A stretch of 64,000 nt of DNA from Clostridiales bacterium. Its GTDB lineage: Bacteria > Bacillota > Clostridia > Saccharofermentanales > Saccharofermentanaceae. The notes beneath the pieces were generated by a model. It worked only from the letters and a program-made list of their open reading frames with translations, did not search any database and had not been told where the DNA came from. This document shows, in pieces, positions 24,000-33,459 of this stretch. A program made the translations under genes and the position numbers. Each line of letters begins with the position of its first letter. Position 1 is the first letter of the stretch. The DNA lies in the NCBI GenBank assembly GCA_017529925.1, contig JAFXMZ010000031.1, positions 1-64,000 of the forward strand. Direction: 5' to 3'.

Positions 24000-25397
24000 T
24001 TATACTTCCGAATTACTGAACAGTTCGGAGATCTCGATCTCAGTCTTTGCCGTAGAATCGTAATACTCTCCGGCGGGAGGTCTCCTGCCTACGGAAAGAT
24101 TGCTCTCGTTATAGAGTCTGTTATATGAATCGCGTCTCTTGAGGAGCAATCTGGTTATAGGTCTTGTTAGAAAACCTGTAACTGACTCGCCTTTTTTTGC
24201 AAAATCAAGACTGATAGATTTTGTGAATATCCCCATCAGGAGGATAGGCGTTGCTATACATGCGATGACCAGAAGAACGAACATTGTCGAACCTTCAGCG
24301 ACCATGGACATGAGAAGCTTATAAAGACCATAGAGAAGAAGGACGATAGGCGCGACCGCGAGAATAACACACAACGCATCCACAACCCTGTGAAGGATGA
24401 GCCGGAGTCTTCTCTTGAAGCGGTCAACGGGAAGGAAACCGTCGGTCTTGCCGGTCTGTCCGTTTACGGCGATCCTGTAGCTGCCGCCGTTATATTCATA
24501 GTTAAGGAACCAGATAGGATAAAGAGCATATGTCTGTTCGAGATCATGAGGCCTTACACTGCAGGCGCCGATACTGGCGGATTCATATTCATGAAGGGAG
24601 AGCATTGCGGTCTCACGTGCATACTCCTCCATCCTGACAAGGATCCTGTCGCTCAGATTGTCTGCAGTCAGATTGAATTTCTGCGCATAGAAGCCCTGAA
24701 GATACGATGTATTGAACGGTTTCCTCTCTGATACATCGAAAGGCTCGACGGCTTCCATGAGATTGTCGGCGATCTCGAGAGAACCGTCGAACGGAACGTT
24801 ATTATATTTGACGTCAAAGTCGGACATCAGGATATACTTGTCGTGATAACCGACCTTCTTCTTCAGACCTTCGCCTCTTATGCTGACCTGACATCTTGAA
24901 CTTACTATCCAGTATGGAACGTAGATGCCCGTGACCTTATCAAGATTTCTCTTCTTAAAGTAATCGCGCGGAACGTATCTCTTCTTCCTCGCAAATTCGA
25001 CGAACTTGCTTTCCGCTTCTTCCCTGGTGATCTTAAAGGGGATGATGTAGTCGGGCCTGAACTGCTTGCTGAGCCTTCTGGTTATTATCGCGGGCGAACC
25101 GCAGAATGAACAGAAAGTAGATACGGTATTGTTATCTGTGATGAGTGTCGCGCCGCAGTTGTCGCAGACGATCTCGCACTTATCGTCTTCGTTCTCATCG
25201 GCATCTTCCTTATCGATATGACGGACCTCATCGAGCTGTCCGAGCAGTTCGAGCTTCTCGGGACTGTAGCTTGCTCCGCAGAAACTGCATGTAAGTTTCT
25301 GTGTATCAGGATCGAAAATGAGCTTCCCGCCGCAGGACGGACATATATGAGACTTGGATACACCTGTTTCAATGTCTTTGGCAAATATGTTTTCCAT
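24000..25397 (-). CDS. Zinc-ribbon membrane protein
   Basis: 465 residues. Two zinc ribbons of the TFIIB kind open the protein: CPSCGGKLIFD with CSFCGASY (about 18-45), then CDNCGATLI with CSFCGSPA (about 76-101). A middle domain (about 110-320) with IPFKITREEAESKF and YVPYWIV matches proteins often annotated as 'TFIIB-type zinc ribbon-containing'. Two hydrophobic stretches (about 335-390) look like membrane segments. Role unknown; such proteins in Clostridia usually travel alone. Another zinc-ribbon membrane protein of different build lies at 58,910. Confidence 0.8.
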   Translation of the reverse strand: MENIFAKDIETGVSKSHICPSCGGKLIFDPDTQKLTCSFCGASYSPEKLELLGQLDEVRHIDKEDADENEDDKCEIVCDNCGATLITDNNTVSTFCSFCGSPAIITRRLSKQFRPDYIIPFKITREEAESKFVEFARKKRYVPRDYFKKRNLDKVTGIYVPYWIVSSRCQVSIRGEGLKKKVGYHDKYILMSDFDVKYNNVPFDGSLEIADNLMEAVEPFDVSERKPFNTSYLQGFYAQKFNLTADNLSDRILVRMEEYARETAMLSLHEYESASIGACSVRPHDLEQTYALYPIWFLNYEYNGGSYRIAVNGQTGKTDGFLPVDRFKRRLRLILHRVVDALCVILAVAPIVLLLYGLYKLLMSMVAEGSTMFVLLVIACIATPILLMGIFTKSISLDFAKKGESVTGFLTRPITRLLLKRRDSYNRLYNESNLSVGRRPPAGEYYDSTAKTEIEISELFSNSEV

Positions 25398-25543
25398 AGT
25401 TACACCTGATCGTAAGATGCTGCTGAAGGGTACCTTCTTATTCTATCTCAAAACCGCAAAAGATGCACATATAACGCGGATTGTGTATAATGAATTGACC
25501 ACTGGTATTACAGAGGATACTATCTTTTCGATTGGATGGATTT

Positions 25544-26545
25544 ATGAAGGTCGTACACTTCGAATGCGGTCTCGGCAATCAGATGACCTGCTTTGCGAAT
25601 TATCTCCTGGTAAAAGAGAATAATCCGGATGAGGATGTCCTTATAGAGGATCTCGTCTACCGTATCGACCGTGAGGGTCTGGGATACAACCAGTGGAACG
25701 GATTTGAACTCGGTTATATTTTCGGATTGAAGTTCGATAATATCCTGGATGCGGCGCCTGACCCGGATGCTCTTCTCAGGAACATGAATGAGCAGTACAG
25801 GATCGATAAGGGTGCGGATAACAGCAGAAGTGCATATACGGCCTTGTCGAAAAGCGGGATCTGCCTTGATCTCGCCGGTGACTTCCAGCATAAGACCACA
25901 TTTTCCGATTTTCTTACCGGATCGAGCAGCAATGTAATCTCATATTCTTTCAAGAAGTTTGCATATGGAGCTATGAGGAAGCTGAGGACGCACGACACTT
26001 CGATGTTCGGTCACAGGGAAGGAGACTGTTTCTATCCGCTCTCGTTCAACGTCATGAAGAACGGAAAGGCACTTGAAGCGATAGACGGGAAACTCAGATC
26101 CGCGCTCACGTTTCCGGAGATCCCGGAAGGAAAGAATATGGAGATATCAAAGCTAATCGCGGACTGCGAATCCGTATCTATCCACGCGAGAAGATCGGAT
26201 TTTCTCCAGTATAATAATGACTGCTACAGATACGGCTTTTTCAGGAAGGCCGCAGATCATATAAGGAAAAATGTGAAGGATCCCGTATTCTTTGTCTTCT
26301 CGGAGGATGCAGCCTGGTGTAGGGACAACAGTGAGATCCTGGGTCTTACAGAAGATGACAGGGTATATCATGTCGACTGGAATCAGGGCACGGAAAGCTA
26401 CAGGGATATGCAGCTGATGTCGATGTGCAGGCATAATATCATCACGAGGAGTTCTTTCGGATGGTGGGCATCCTATCTTAATCCCAACCCCGGAAAGATC
26501 GTTATCGCCCAGGCGTCGGAATACTGTTCGAAGGTATATTACTGA
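25544..26545 (+). CDS. Alpha-1,2-fucosyltransferase (GT11)
   Basis: About 333 residues from ATG 25,544 (GGATGGA upstream; a TTG four codons earlier is the alternative). FECGLGNQMTCFANYL at the N-terminus and SVSIHARRSDFLQ (the H-x-R-R-x-D GDP-fucose motif) plus RSSFGWWASYLNPNPGK near the C-terminus define GT11. It transfers L-fucose from GDP-fucose in alpha-1,2 linkage, here most likely onto the repeat unit of the capsule made by the surrounding genes. GDP-fucose synthase is encoded at 32,512. The stop overlaps the next start (TGATG). It opens the plus-strand half of the polysaccharide cluster. Confidence 0.87.
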   Translation: MKVVHFECGLGNQMTCFANYLLVKENNPDEDVLIEDLVYRIDREGLGYNQWNGFELGYIFGLKFDNILDAAPDPDALLRNMNEQYRIDKGADNSRSAYTALSKSGICLDLAGDFQHKTTFSDFLTGSSSNVISYSFKKFAYGAMRKLRTHDTSMFGHREGDCFYPLSFNVMKNGKALEAIDGKLRSALTFPEIPEGKNMEISKLIADCESVSIHARRSDFLQYNNDCYRYGFFRKAADHIRKNVKDPVFFVFSEDAAWCRDNSEILGLTEDDRVYHVDWNQGTESYRDMQLMSMCRHNIITRSSFGWWASYLNPNPGKIVIAQASEYCSKVYY

Positions 26546-27519
26546 TGGAAGAAAAAAGACCGGCATTATCGGTGATAATACCGCTTTATAACTCGGAGGG
26601 ATTTCTTTCGGAGTGCCTTGATTCGATCCTGAAGACAGAGGGCTCTGAGGAACTTGAGATAATGATCGTAAATGACGGTTCGACAGACGGGTCCCTTAAG
26701 GTCGCGAAGGATCTTGAGAATGCACATGATAACATCACCGTATATGACAGACCTCACGGGGGAGTTTCGGATGCGAGAAACTATGGTCTCGAGAGGGCAA
26801 AAGGCGACTATGTCTTTTTCTGTGATGCCGACGACAAGGTCGTTCCTTCGTCTTTTTCCGAAGTGATCAGGACACTTCGAAAAGATGATCCTGATGTCAT
26901 TATCTGGGACGGTGCCATGATCAGAGAAGACGGTACCCCGTCCGACGAAAAGAATGTATTCTGCATCCACAGGGGTATCACATCGAAAGACGTTCCCGTG
27001 TCCGGGAAAAAGATACTTGAAGAGCAGCTCATGTCATGCAGGGATCATCCTACCGTTATCTGGCTCGGTGCATATAAGAGGAGCTTTCTTACGGAACACG
27101 GACTGCTGTTTAGAAGCGGGATAAGACATGAAGACGATCTCTGGGTTCCGATGGTACTCATGAAGGCAGGGAAAGTAAGATATATCCCTTCGGAAGTCTA
27201 TCTGTACAGGGTGCGTCCATCATCGCTCTCCAGACCTTCAGGACAGGATGTGAAGAGCTATATAGAATCGATCCTTTACATATATCCCTTCCTCTACGGA
27301 TATGTCAGGGATAATGAAGGTGACGGACGGTTCAGGAAACTTATGGAAGGCAACCTGACACGTAAATACCTCCACTGGATATTCAGATACGGGATACATA
27401 GATCAGGATACGTAAAAAGTATCGATACATCTCTTCTTTGGAAGACATCGAACAGGATAAGAGACAAGATACGTGTGATCATTCTGATCATCAGGAGGAA
27501 GTTCGCCCGCTATGGATGA
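26545..27519 (+). CDS. GT2 glycosyltransferase
   Basis: 324 residues. GT-A fold landmarks: SVIIPLYNSEGFLSECLDSI at the N-terminus, IVNDGSTDGS, then DYVFFCDADDKVVP (the DXD-like metal site at about 91-95). A later HEDDLWVPMVL supplies the catalytic-site acid pair typical of this family. It should add one sugar to the lipid-linked repeat unit at the cytosolic membrane face. It overlaps genes on both sides and is about 45% similar by eye to the next protein, suggesting a tandem duplication of transferases with different acceptors. Confidence 0.87.
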   Translation: MEEKRPALSVIIPLYNSEGFLSECLDSILKTEGSEELEIMIVNDGSTDGSLKVAKDLENAHDNITVYDRPHGGVSDARNYGLERAKGDYVFFCDADDKVVPSSFSEVIRTLRKDDPDVIIWDGAMIREDGTPSDEKNVFCIHRGITSKDVPVSGKKILEEQLMSCRDHPTVIWLGAYKRSFLTEHGLLFRSGIRHEDDLWVPMVLMKAGKVRYIPSEVYLYRVRPSSLSRPSGQDVKSYIESILYIYPFLYGYVRDNEGDGRFRKLMEGNLTRKYLHWIFRYGIHRSGYVKSIDTSLLWKTSNRIRDKIRVIILIIRRKFARYG

Positions 27520-28477
27520 CAAGAGAAGTCTGTCGATAGTAATACCGCTATATAATGCAGGTGAGTTTTTCTGCAGATGTATCGATACGCTCCTGGGAAC
27601 TGAGGGCATCGAAGATACGGAGATCCTCATCGTCGATGACGGTTCGGACGACGGTTCCGGTGAAGCTGCTGAAAGGTATGCATCTTCGCATGATAATATC
27701 ACCGTTATCCACAGCGAAAATAAAGGCCCCTCTGCTGCAAGGAACACGGGACTTCAGCAGGTTTCGGGAAGATATGTCTTTTTCTGCGATGCTGATGATC
27801 TTGTCGTGCCTGACAGGTTCGCTGAGATGATAAAGGCAGCTCGTACGGAAGAATGCGACGTGATCTTATGGGATGCCGATCTGATAGACAGCAACGGAAA
27901 CATATCGGAAGAGAACGACAGAGGTTATTTTGCACACCGCGGACTGCCTAAGGAAGAGAAGATATACTCAGGCAGAGAACTCATCGGGACTATGCTAAAA
28001 AACAGCGGAGATTTTGCCGCGACCATATGGCTTTCCGCATACAGGAAGGACTATCTGACGGATAACGGATTCCTTTTCGAAGAGGGGCTTATCCATGAAG
28101 ATGAACTTTGGGTGCCAAAGGTACTCCTCAAAGCGGAGAATATCCGTTATATCCCCGGGGTGGTATACCTCTACAGGATCCATCCGGACTCCATCATGAA
28201 TCCCGTTTCTGAAGACAGGGAGCATAGCGTCAGATCGATGATGGAGATCTATCCGTCTCTTTACAGCTATTATGACAGCGGGATCGAAGACGATAAGCTC
28301 AGGGATATGCTGAAGACCAACCTGACACAGAGGTATCTTCACTATATCTTCAGGTACCGTTTCTGGCGCTACGGATACGGTAAGCAGATAGAAAAGAAAA
28401 CGCTCTGGAACACATCAAAGAGGATCAGTGATAAGATCAGGGTCATCATCCTGTATGTGATCACCGCTGTAAGATGA
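27512..28477 (+). CDS. GT2 glycosyltransferase
   Basis: 321 residues, overlapping the gene before it by 8 bases. The same signatures as its neighbour recur in order: SIVIPLYNAGEFFCRCIDTL, IVDDGSDDGS, RYVFFCDADDLVVP and IHEDELWVPKVL, and a matching C-terminal helix (KRISDKIRVIILYV versus NRIRDKIRVIILII). The pair is clearly paralogous. It ends 18 bases before the convergent flippase gene, where the plus- and minus-strand halves of the cluster meet. Confidence 0.87.
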   Translation: MDDKRSLSIVIPLYNAGEFFCRCIDTLLGTEGIEDTEILIVDDGSDDGSGEAAERYASSHDNITVIHSENKGPSAARNTGLQQVSGRYVFFCDADDLVVPDRFAEMIKAARTEECDVILWDADLIDSNGNISEENDRGYFAHRGLPKEEKIYSGRELIGTMLKNSGDFAATIWLSAYRKDYLTDNGFLFEEGLIHEDELWVPKVLLKAENIRYIPGVVYLYRIHPDSIMNPVSEDREHSVRSMMEIYPSLYSYYDSGIEDDKLRDMLKTNLTQRYLHYIFRYRFWRYGYGKQIEKKTLWNTSKRISDKIRVIILYVITAVR

Positions 28478-28495
28478 AGAAGCGAACAGGAAAAA

Positions 28496-30001
28496 CTAAG
28501 CCTTTTTTCTTTTCGTAAAGAAGCTTCTTAAACATCTCCAGAGATCATTGTTGGCGATCACATTAGCCATGAAGAATAACAAGACGGAGCAGGATGTCAG
28601 TATGACTCCGTAAAGGACAAGGCTTCCGAAAGAATCGATGCGCAGGTCGATACAGCTCCTGATGAAACAAAGAGAAGCGAAGAGGATCAGGTTCGTCGAA
28701 AGTATTCTCACTGTCTTTCCGATGCCGCGCTTAAGGATGATCCTGTCGGCCAGGAGATTACAGTAGATGACCTTGACCGGCAGAGCGGCTACGGTCGCAT
28801 ATAAAACGCCTCTGATCCCGAAGAAGGAAACGAGCGAGACGGAAAGGATGAGATTGATACAGACCTCGATAAGAGATACCCGGCTGACCTTCTTTGCATA
28901 TCCTGCTATCCCGTTTAAGTGTTCTGCGACCATCCTGCACCACGACAGTAGATAGACCAGACAGAAACCGAGAGGAAGAGCGCGGTCTATATAATCTGCA
29001 TCAGATATCCCTGACGTATAGAGAGTAACAAAGGGAATGCACAGATAGAAGGCAACGGCGAGAAGGGAGGAGACGGCTCCGATAAATACGGAGTTGAAAA
29101 GATCGTGGGTCTTTTTGTACTTTTCGACGTCGTCGTGATAGAGCTGTCCGAGGTTATATTTAAGGCCTGTAAAAATGGCATCCGTAACTCTGTTGATCGC
29201 GATAAATACCATACTGTAGATCGCATATACGCTGGCCGTCTTAGTCGAACAGAATACAGACAGTACTATCGCATCGGTCGCGAAGAAAACGGTCCATGCC
29301 ACTTCTGTTATGATGTAGGGATTTCTGTCACGGAGCTTCATTCCGGTCACGTCGCAGCCGTAGTCTACCCATCCGTACCGCTTCTGCATATAGGATCTGT
29401 AGATGATGAGGATGACGATCGTGGCGGCAAGGAATCCAAGCTCCATAAACACGATGTCTATACCCGAAAGAGCGATCAGGATCTTCACGGAATAGATCAT
29501 CACTTTGTAGAGAAGATCGATATTCGAGTTGATATACTGTTTTCCGTCGACTGCAAGAAGATTGGTATGGTTACGGATGAAATAAAAAGTGATTACACCT
29601 GAAGCTCCCTCGATCAGCGTTACGAGAAAGACCGTAAGATAGTCAAGATCGGTCTTTATGATGAGAGGCAGGACTGCCGCAAGTACCAGTATGCAAAGGA
29701 AATAGACCTTGGTCATCCTGCGGTAGGAATCCCTCGATACGGACATTACCCGGGATATATTCTCCCTGTCGAGAGTCTTTCCGTGGATATATCTGTACAG
29801 TTCGTTTCTCGTTGCCTGTCCTATTCCTGCTTCGAGCATGGCCATGTAAGACATTATCTGGGCGACAGTGCTCAGAAGCCCGTTAGTATCTGAACCGTAT
29901 CCGGTCAGGATAAAGCGCGGAACGATAAGAGCAAGTCCGAGTACGGCTATCTGACCTGCCGTGACAAAACCGATATTCTTCAGTATGCCTTTCTTTTCCA
30001 T
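28496..30001 (-). CDS. Polysaccharide flippase (Wzx/MATE-like)
   Basis: 501 residues with about 12-14 membrane segments, starting with IGFVTAGQIAVLGLALIVPRF. Length, topology and position fit a Wzx-type lipid-linked oligosaccharide flippase of the MOP superfamily. It moves the undecaprenyl-linked repeat unit across the membrane for the polymerase at 33,449. It is the last minus-strand gene of the cluster. Sequence conservation in this family is weak, so the call rests on topology and context. Confidence 0.8.
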   Translation of the reverse strand: MEKKGILKNIGFVTAGQIAVLGLALIVPRFILTGYGSDTNGLLSTVAQIMSYMAMLEAGIGQATRNELYRYIHGKTLDRENISRVMSVSRDSYRRMTKVYFLCILVLAAVLPLIIKTDLDYLTVFLVTLIEGASGVITFYFIRNHTNLLAVDGKQYINSNIDLLYKVMIYSVKILIALSGIDIVFMELGFLAATIVILIIYRSYMQKRYGWVDYGCDVTGMKLRDRNPYIITEVAWTVFFATDAIVLSVFCSTKTASVYAIYSMVFIAINRVTDAIFTGLKYNLGQLYHDDVEKYKKTHDLFNSVFIGAVSSLLAVAFYLCIPFVTLYTSGISDADYIDRALPLGFCLVYLLSWCRMVAEHLNGIAGYAKKVSRVSLIEVCINLILSVSLVSFFGIRGVLYATVAALPVKVIYCNLLADRIILKRGIGKTVRILSTNLILFASLCFIRSCIDLRIDSFGSLVLYGVILTSCSVLLFFMANVIANNDLWRCLRSFFTKRKKA

Positions 30002-30026
30002 TGCATCGCTTTCCCCGTTTTGATCC

Positions 30027-31013
30027 TTAAGGAAGATGCCTCAGTACCGGTGCGGCGCTCTTTGTGAAGAATGCTCCCGTGAGCATTGCCGCTTTCCTGA
30101 GAGGGCTCTGATCCTTATACATTATCCATCTGTAAGCATTCTTCAGCTTCTTTGATCCTGCCTCGGAAGCAAATCCCGCGAGAAGCCCGGGATCTATCTC
30201 CTTTCTTATCCGAGGAAGCTCATCCCAGAGATAATTGAACCTCGATAGGGATATGCTCCTCATCGACGGCATGAGCTTTACGGAAAGGTCATAGAACATC
30301 ATATTCCTGATGAGGTTTTCGGTCTTTCTTCCGCTCGTCCAGATCCCGTCTCCGGTCTGAAGATAAACCGCCCGGTTCATCGGGAGATAGTAGATCTTCC
30401 CGTATCTTAAGGCGGAAAAAGTGATCATGTTATCGTTAAAGCTGTTTTCGAGAAGATCAAGATCGAGCTTCGGTATCACGGAGCTTCGGAATAAGATCGA
30501 ATCTGTATGAAAATAAAGATCTCTCCAGTATTTTCTCGCGCTTATCTTTCCTTCCTTAAGGGACGGATCGCAGGTTGTCTTTTCCGTACCGTCCGCGGAC
30601 ACGATGGAGGTATTATGACCGCATGCAATGCAGTCCTGATTCTGATCCGAATCAAGTATATCGGCCTGTCTTTGAAGTTTGTCGTCTCCTGTAAAATGAT
30701 CGTCACCGTCAAGGAAGATAAAGTATTCGGTATTGACATATTTAAGAAGACCGATCCTGTTTTTCGATGCACAGAATCCGGGAATGCGTTCTTCTTTTCC
30801 GGGAGCATCCGCAACATGAAGATCTATCCTTCCGGGATATCTTTCCATCCACCTTCTTACAGCATCGCATGTTCCGTCGCAGGAACCGTCGTCACCGACG
30901 ATTATCTTCACACCGAAAACGGTCTTCTGGGACAGTATGCTCTCCAGGGCCGCATCGACATATCTTTCCTGGTTATAGAACGTGACCAGGACGCTTACTT
31001 TATCCTTCATCAT
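30027..31013 (-). CDS. GT2 glycosyltransferase
   Basis: 328 residues. VSVLVTFYNQERYVDAALES, IIVGDDGSCDGTCD and EYFIFLDGDDHFTG (the DXD-type site) identify a GT-A, family 2 enzyme. ATGs at 31,013 and 31,010 are both possible. The start overlaps the stop of the toroid protein upstream. It probably adds a sugar to the same repeat unit; donor unknown. Confidence 0.85.
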   Translation of the reverse strand: MMKDKVSVLVTFYNQERYVDAALESILSQKTVFGVKIIVGDDGSCDGTCDAVRRWMERYPGRIDLHVADAPGKEERIPGFCASKNRIGLLKYVNTEYFIFLDGDDHFTGDDKLQRQADILDSDQNQDCIACGHNTSIVSADGTEKTTCDPSLKEGKISARKYWRDLYFHTDSILFRSSVIPKLDLDLLENSFNDNMITFSALRYGKIYYLPMNRAVYLQTGDGIWTSGRKTENLIRNMMFYDLSVKLMPSMRSISLSRFNYLWDELPRIRKEIDPGLLAGFASEAGSKKLKNAYRWIMYKDQSPLRKAAMLTGAFFTKSAAPVLRHLP

Positions 31014-32515
31014 GTTATCCTGATCTCCACGGTCTTACGGGGGGCTATGAGCATCTCCGTTACTGTTGCCTGTCCGTACTGATTCCTTATCGTGACGGTA
31101 TCTTGGGCCTTGACTTCGCTGCCGTCGACTGTGATCAGTACGGAGCCTTTGAAGACGGGTATGTTGAGAACAGCCGGGTGTCTGTCTGTACGGTATGTGA
31201 TCTTTATGCCGTCCGTAATGTCGATCTGCGGACGGTAAAAGACGGGATCGAACCCTCCCGAAGTATCTTTTCTTCCCGGACGGGAGATCTTCCTTATCAG
31301 GGATGAGGCAGCGGCAATTATGCCGTCATTCTCCCTCATCATCCCCATAAAGTTTTTCCTTGAAGCATCAGGGCGGATATATCTGTTCCCGAACAGTCCG
31401 TACCAGGGACCGAAAGACCCCTTGAATACCGTTCCTGACTCCTTTGTCCAGACCGCGGATATCACAGGACCCTTTTCGGCAAGATATTCACTTCTCCCGT
31501 CGAAAAGAGCTACAAACGAATCATCATTCCTGTATATGTGGAGACCGCTGTTCCCTTCAGGGATATAAGAGGGCACGACGGGCTTTTTTCCGTAGTCGCA
31601 AAGTGCCAGGACAAGCCACATGAGAAGATGGGCCGTATAGACGGAGCAGTAGTGATAATCCCACCACATGTATTTTTCTTTTCCCGCGTTGCTGTTCAGC
31701 ATTATGTTGTTGTTCATGAGCATTACAGGAAGATATCCTTCGAGATAGGAAAGAGCACGGTCAAGCTCATCGTTAAGGCCGGCGGATGAAAGAAGATAGA
31801 TCCACAGCCCCCAGCAGAAGACCTGGTTTGTGCCCCTGCCCATGTAGTTGATGTCTCCGTCCGGGCAAAGAGCATTGAGGAGCGCTCCCGTCTGAGAGGA
31901 TATATCTATCTGTTCTCCGGATACTCTCAGGAACTGCATAAAAGCTGTCGAAGCAACATCATACTGAAGGGAAAAGCTCCTTCCCTTAGGGAGCATGTCG
32001 TCGATAAATCCGTCAGGAAAAACTGCCTCATCCAGCATGGACCTTATATCTTCGCAGATCTTTCCGTAGCGTTCTTCTCCAGTCCATTCAAGCCTTTTCC
32101 GGTTTACGTACCATCTCATCGGAAGCCAGTTCACCGTATTGAAAGATGTATCGTCCGTCTTCAGGACGGTATCCTTTATCCGGTCATGTGATCTGTCCGA
32201 CAGGCCGTCGATGATGCAGAGCGCAAAGTTATTGAAATCATTATGGAAACCGGGAAGACTCTTCATATAGTCCCAGCGGTCAAGCAGGCTTCCGAGAAGG
32301 GATTCACCTTCACTTATCATGGAATGATCATCCTTCAGCTTGCCCAGGATGATAAGCGATGCAGCCATATGGGACGCACCGTAGTGGGCAGAGATCTCAC
32401 ATCCGTCGACAGGATCCTTAAAGAGTACGGATCCGTCTTCGGAAGTTATCCACGGACGGCATGTATCCATCGTCATGCCGATAAGATTTTCGATCCTGCC
32501 GGTAATTGAAGTCAT
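31010..32515 (-). CDS. Alpha/alpha-toroid, heparinase-like protein of the polysaccharide cluster
   Basis: 501 residues with no signal peptide. The first ~330 residues are helix-rich with repeated aromatic/Trp patches (YGASHMAASLIILGKL, TVNWLPMRWYVNRKRLEW, WWDYHYCSVYTAHLLMWL), the look of an (alpha/alpha)6 toroid as in heparinase or DUF2264-type proteins. The last ~150 residues are strand-rich. The absence of an export signal is odd for a polysaccharide lyase, so it may act on lipid-linked intermediates or be a structural helper. It overlaps both neighbours by 4 bases. Only the fold is suggested; activity is unknown. Confidence 0.6.
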   Translation of the reverse strand: MTSITGRIENLIGMTMDTCRPWITSEDGSVLFKDPVDGCEISAHYGASHMAASLIILGKLKDDHSMISEGESLLGSLLDRWDYMKSLPGFHNDFNNFALCIIDGLSDRSHDRIKDTVLKTDDTSFNTVNWLPMRWYVNRKRLEWTGEERYGKICEDIRSMLDEAVFPDGFIDDMLPKGRSFSLQYDVASTAFMQFLRVSGEQIDISSQTGALLNALCPDGDINYMGRGTNQVFCWGLWIYLLSSAGLNDELDRALSYLEGYLPVMLMNNNIMLNSNAGKEKYMWWDYHYCSVYTAHLLMWLVLALCDYGKKPVVPSYIPEGNSGLHIYRNDDSFVALFDGRSEYLAEKGPVISAVWTKESGTVFKGSFGPWYGLFGNRYIRPDASRKNFMGMMRENDGIIAAASSLIRKISRPGRKDTSGGFDPVFYRPQIDITDGIKITYRTDRHPAVLNIPVFKGSVLITVDGSEVKAQDTVTIRNQYGQATVTEMLIAPRKTVEIRIT

Positions 32516-33459
32516 CTCTCTTCGGTCCTCGCCGGATTTTCAAGGAAGTCCTTATAGGTCATGCGGATGCCGTCCTCGAGTTCTGTCTTATATCTCCATC
32601 CCAGGGAAGCCGCCTTGCTTACATCAAGGAGCTTTCTCGGAGTACCGTTCGGCTTTGATGTATCCCATTCGATCCTTCCTTCGTAGCCTACGATACTTGC
32701 CACGAGCTTCGTAAGCTCCTTTATGGAAAGCTCTTTTCCCGTGCCTGCATTGACGGTCTCATTTCCCGAATAAGTATTCATGAGCAATACCGCCAGTTCG
32801 GCAAGGTCATCCACGTAGAGGAATTCACGGAGTGCGCTTCCGTCCCCCCAGCATGTCACGCTCTCGTCGCCGTTCATCTTTGCCTCGTGGAATCGCCTGA
32901 TAAGAGCGGGGAGGACGTGAGAATGAACGGGATGGTAATTGTCATTCGGACCGTAGAGGTTCGTCGGCATCAGGCTTATGAAATCCGTGTTGTACTGGCG
33001 GTTAAGATATTCACAGTACTTAAGTCCCGATATCTTCGCCAGGGCATATCCTTCATTTGTCTTCTCGAGTTCTCCCGTAAGGAGATACGACTCCTTCATA
33101 GGCTGAGGAGCCATCCTCGGATATATGCAGCTGCTCCCCAGGAACTCGAGCTTCCTGCATCCGTTTTCCATCGCGGAATGCATAACATTCATCGCGATCA
33201 TCATATTGTCATACATAAAGTCGGCAAGTGCTGCCTGATTGGCTGCTATACCTCCGACCTTACCGGCGGCATGAAATACATATTCAGGTCTCTCGGAAGC
33301 GAAGAACTCCTCGACATCCGCCTGTCTCGTAAGATCGAGTTCCTTATGTGTCCTGAAGACCAGGTTGGTATAGCCTTTCCTCTGAAGCTCGCGGACTATT
33401 GCCGAACCGACCAGCCCCCTGTGTCCCGTAACGTAGATCTTTGAATCCTTATCCATCAT
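32512..33459 (-). CDS. fcl: GDP-L-fucose synthase
   Basis: About 315 residues. I take the ATG at 33,459 (GGAAAGG upstream) over the TTG at 33,468. The Rossmann motif GHRGLVGSAIVREL lies at the N-terminus. Catalytic residues appear in LGSSCIYPR and YALAKISGLKYCE (Tyr-x-x-x-Lys). HAAGKVGGIAANQ and PTNLYGPNDNYHP are characteristic of GDP-4-keto-6-deoxymannose epimerase-reductase (Fcl/WcaG). It makes the donor used by the fucosyltransferase at 25,544. Its usual partner, GDP-mannose 4,6-dehydratase (gmd), is not in this window. The start overlaps the end of the polymerase gene. Confidence 0.93.
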   Translation of the reverse strand: MMDKDSKIYVTGHRGLVGSAIVRELQRKGYTNLVFRTHKELDLTRQADVEEFFASERPEYVFHAAGKVGGIAANQAALADFMYDNMMIAMNVMHSAMENGCRKLEFLGSSCIYPRMAPQPMKESYLLTGELEKTNEGYALAKISGLKYCEYLNRQYNTDFISLMPTNLYGPNDNYHPVHSHVLPALIRRFHEAKMNGDESVTCWGDGSALREFLYVDDLAELAVLLMNTYSGNETVNAGTGKELSIKELTKLVASIVGYEGRIEWDTSKPNGTPRKLLDVSKAASLGWRYKTELEDGIRMTYKDFLENPARTEER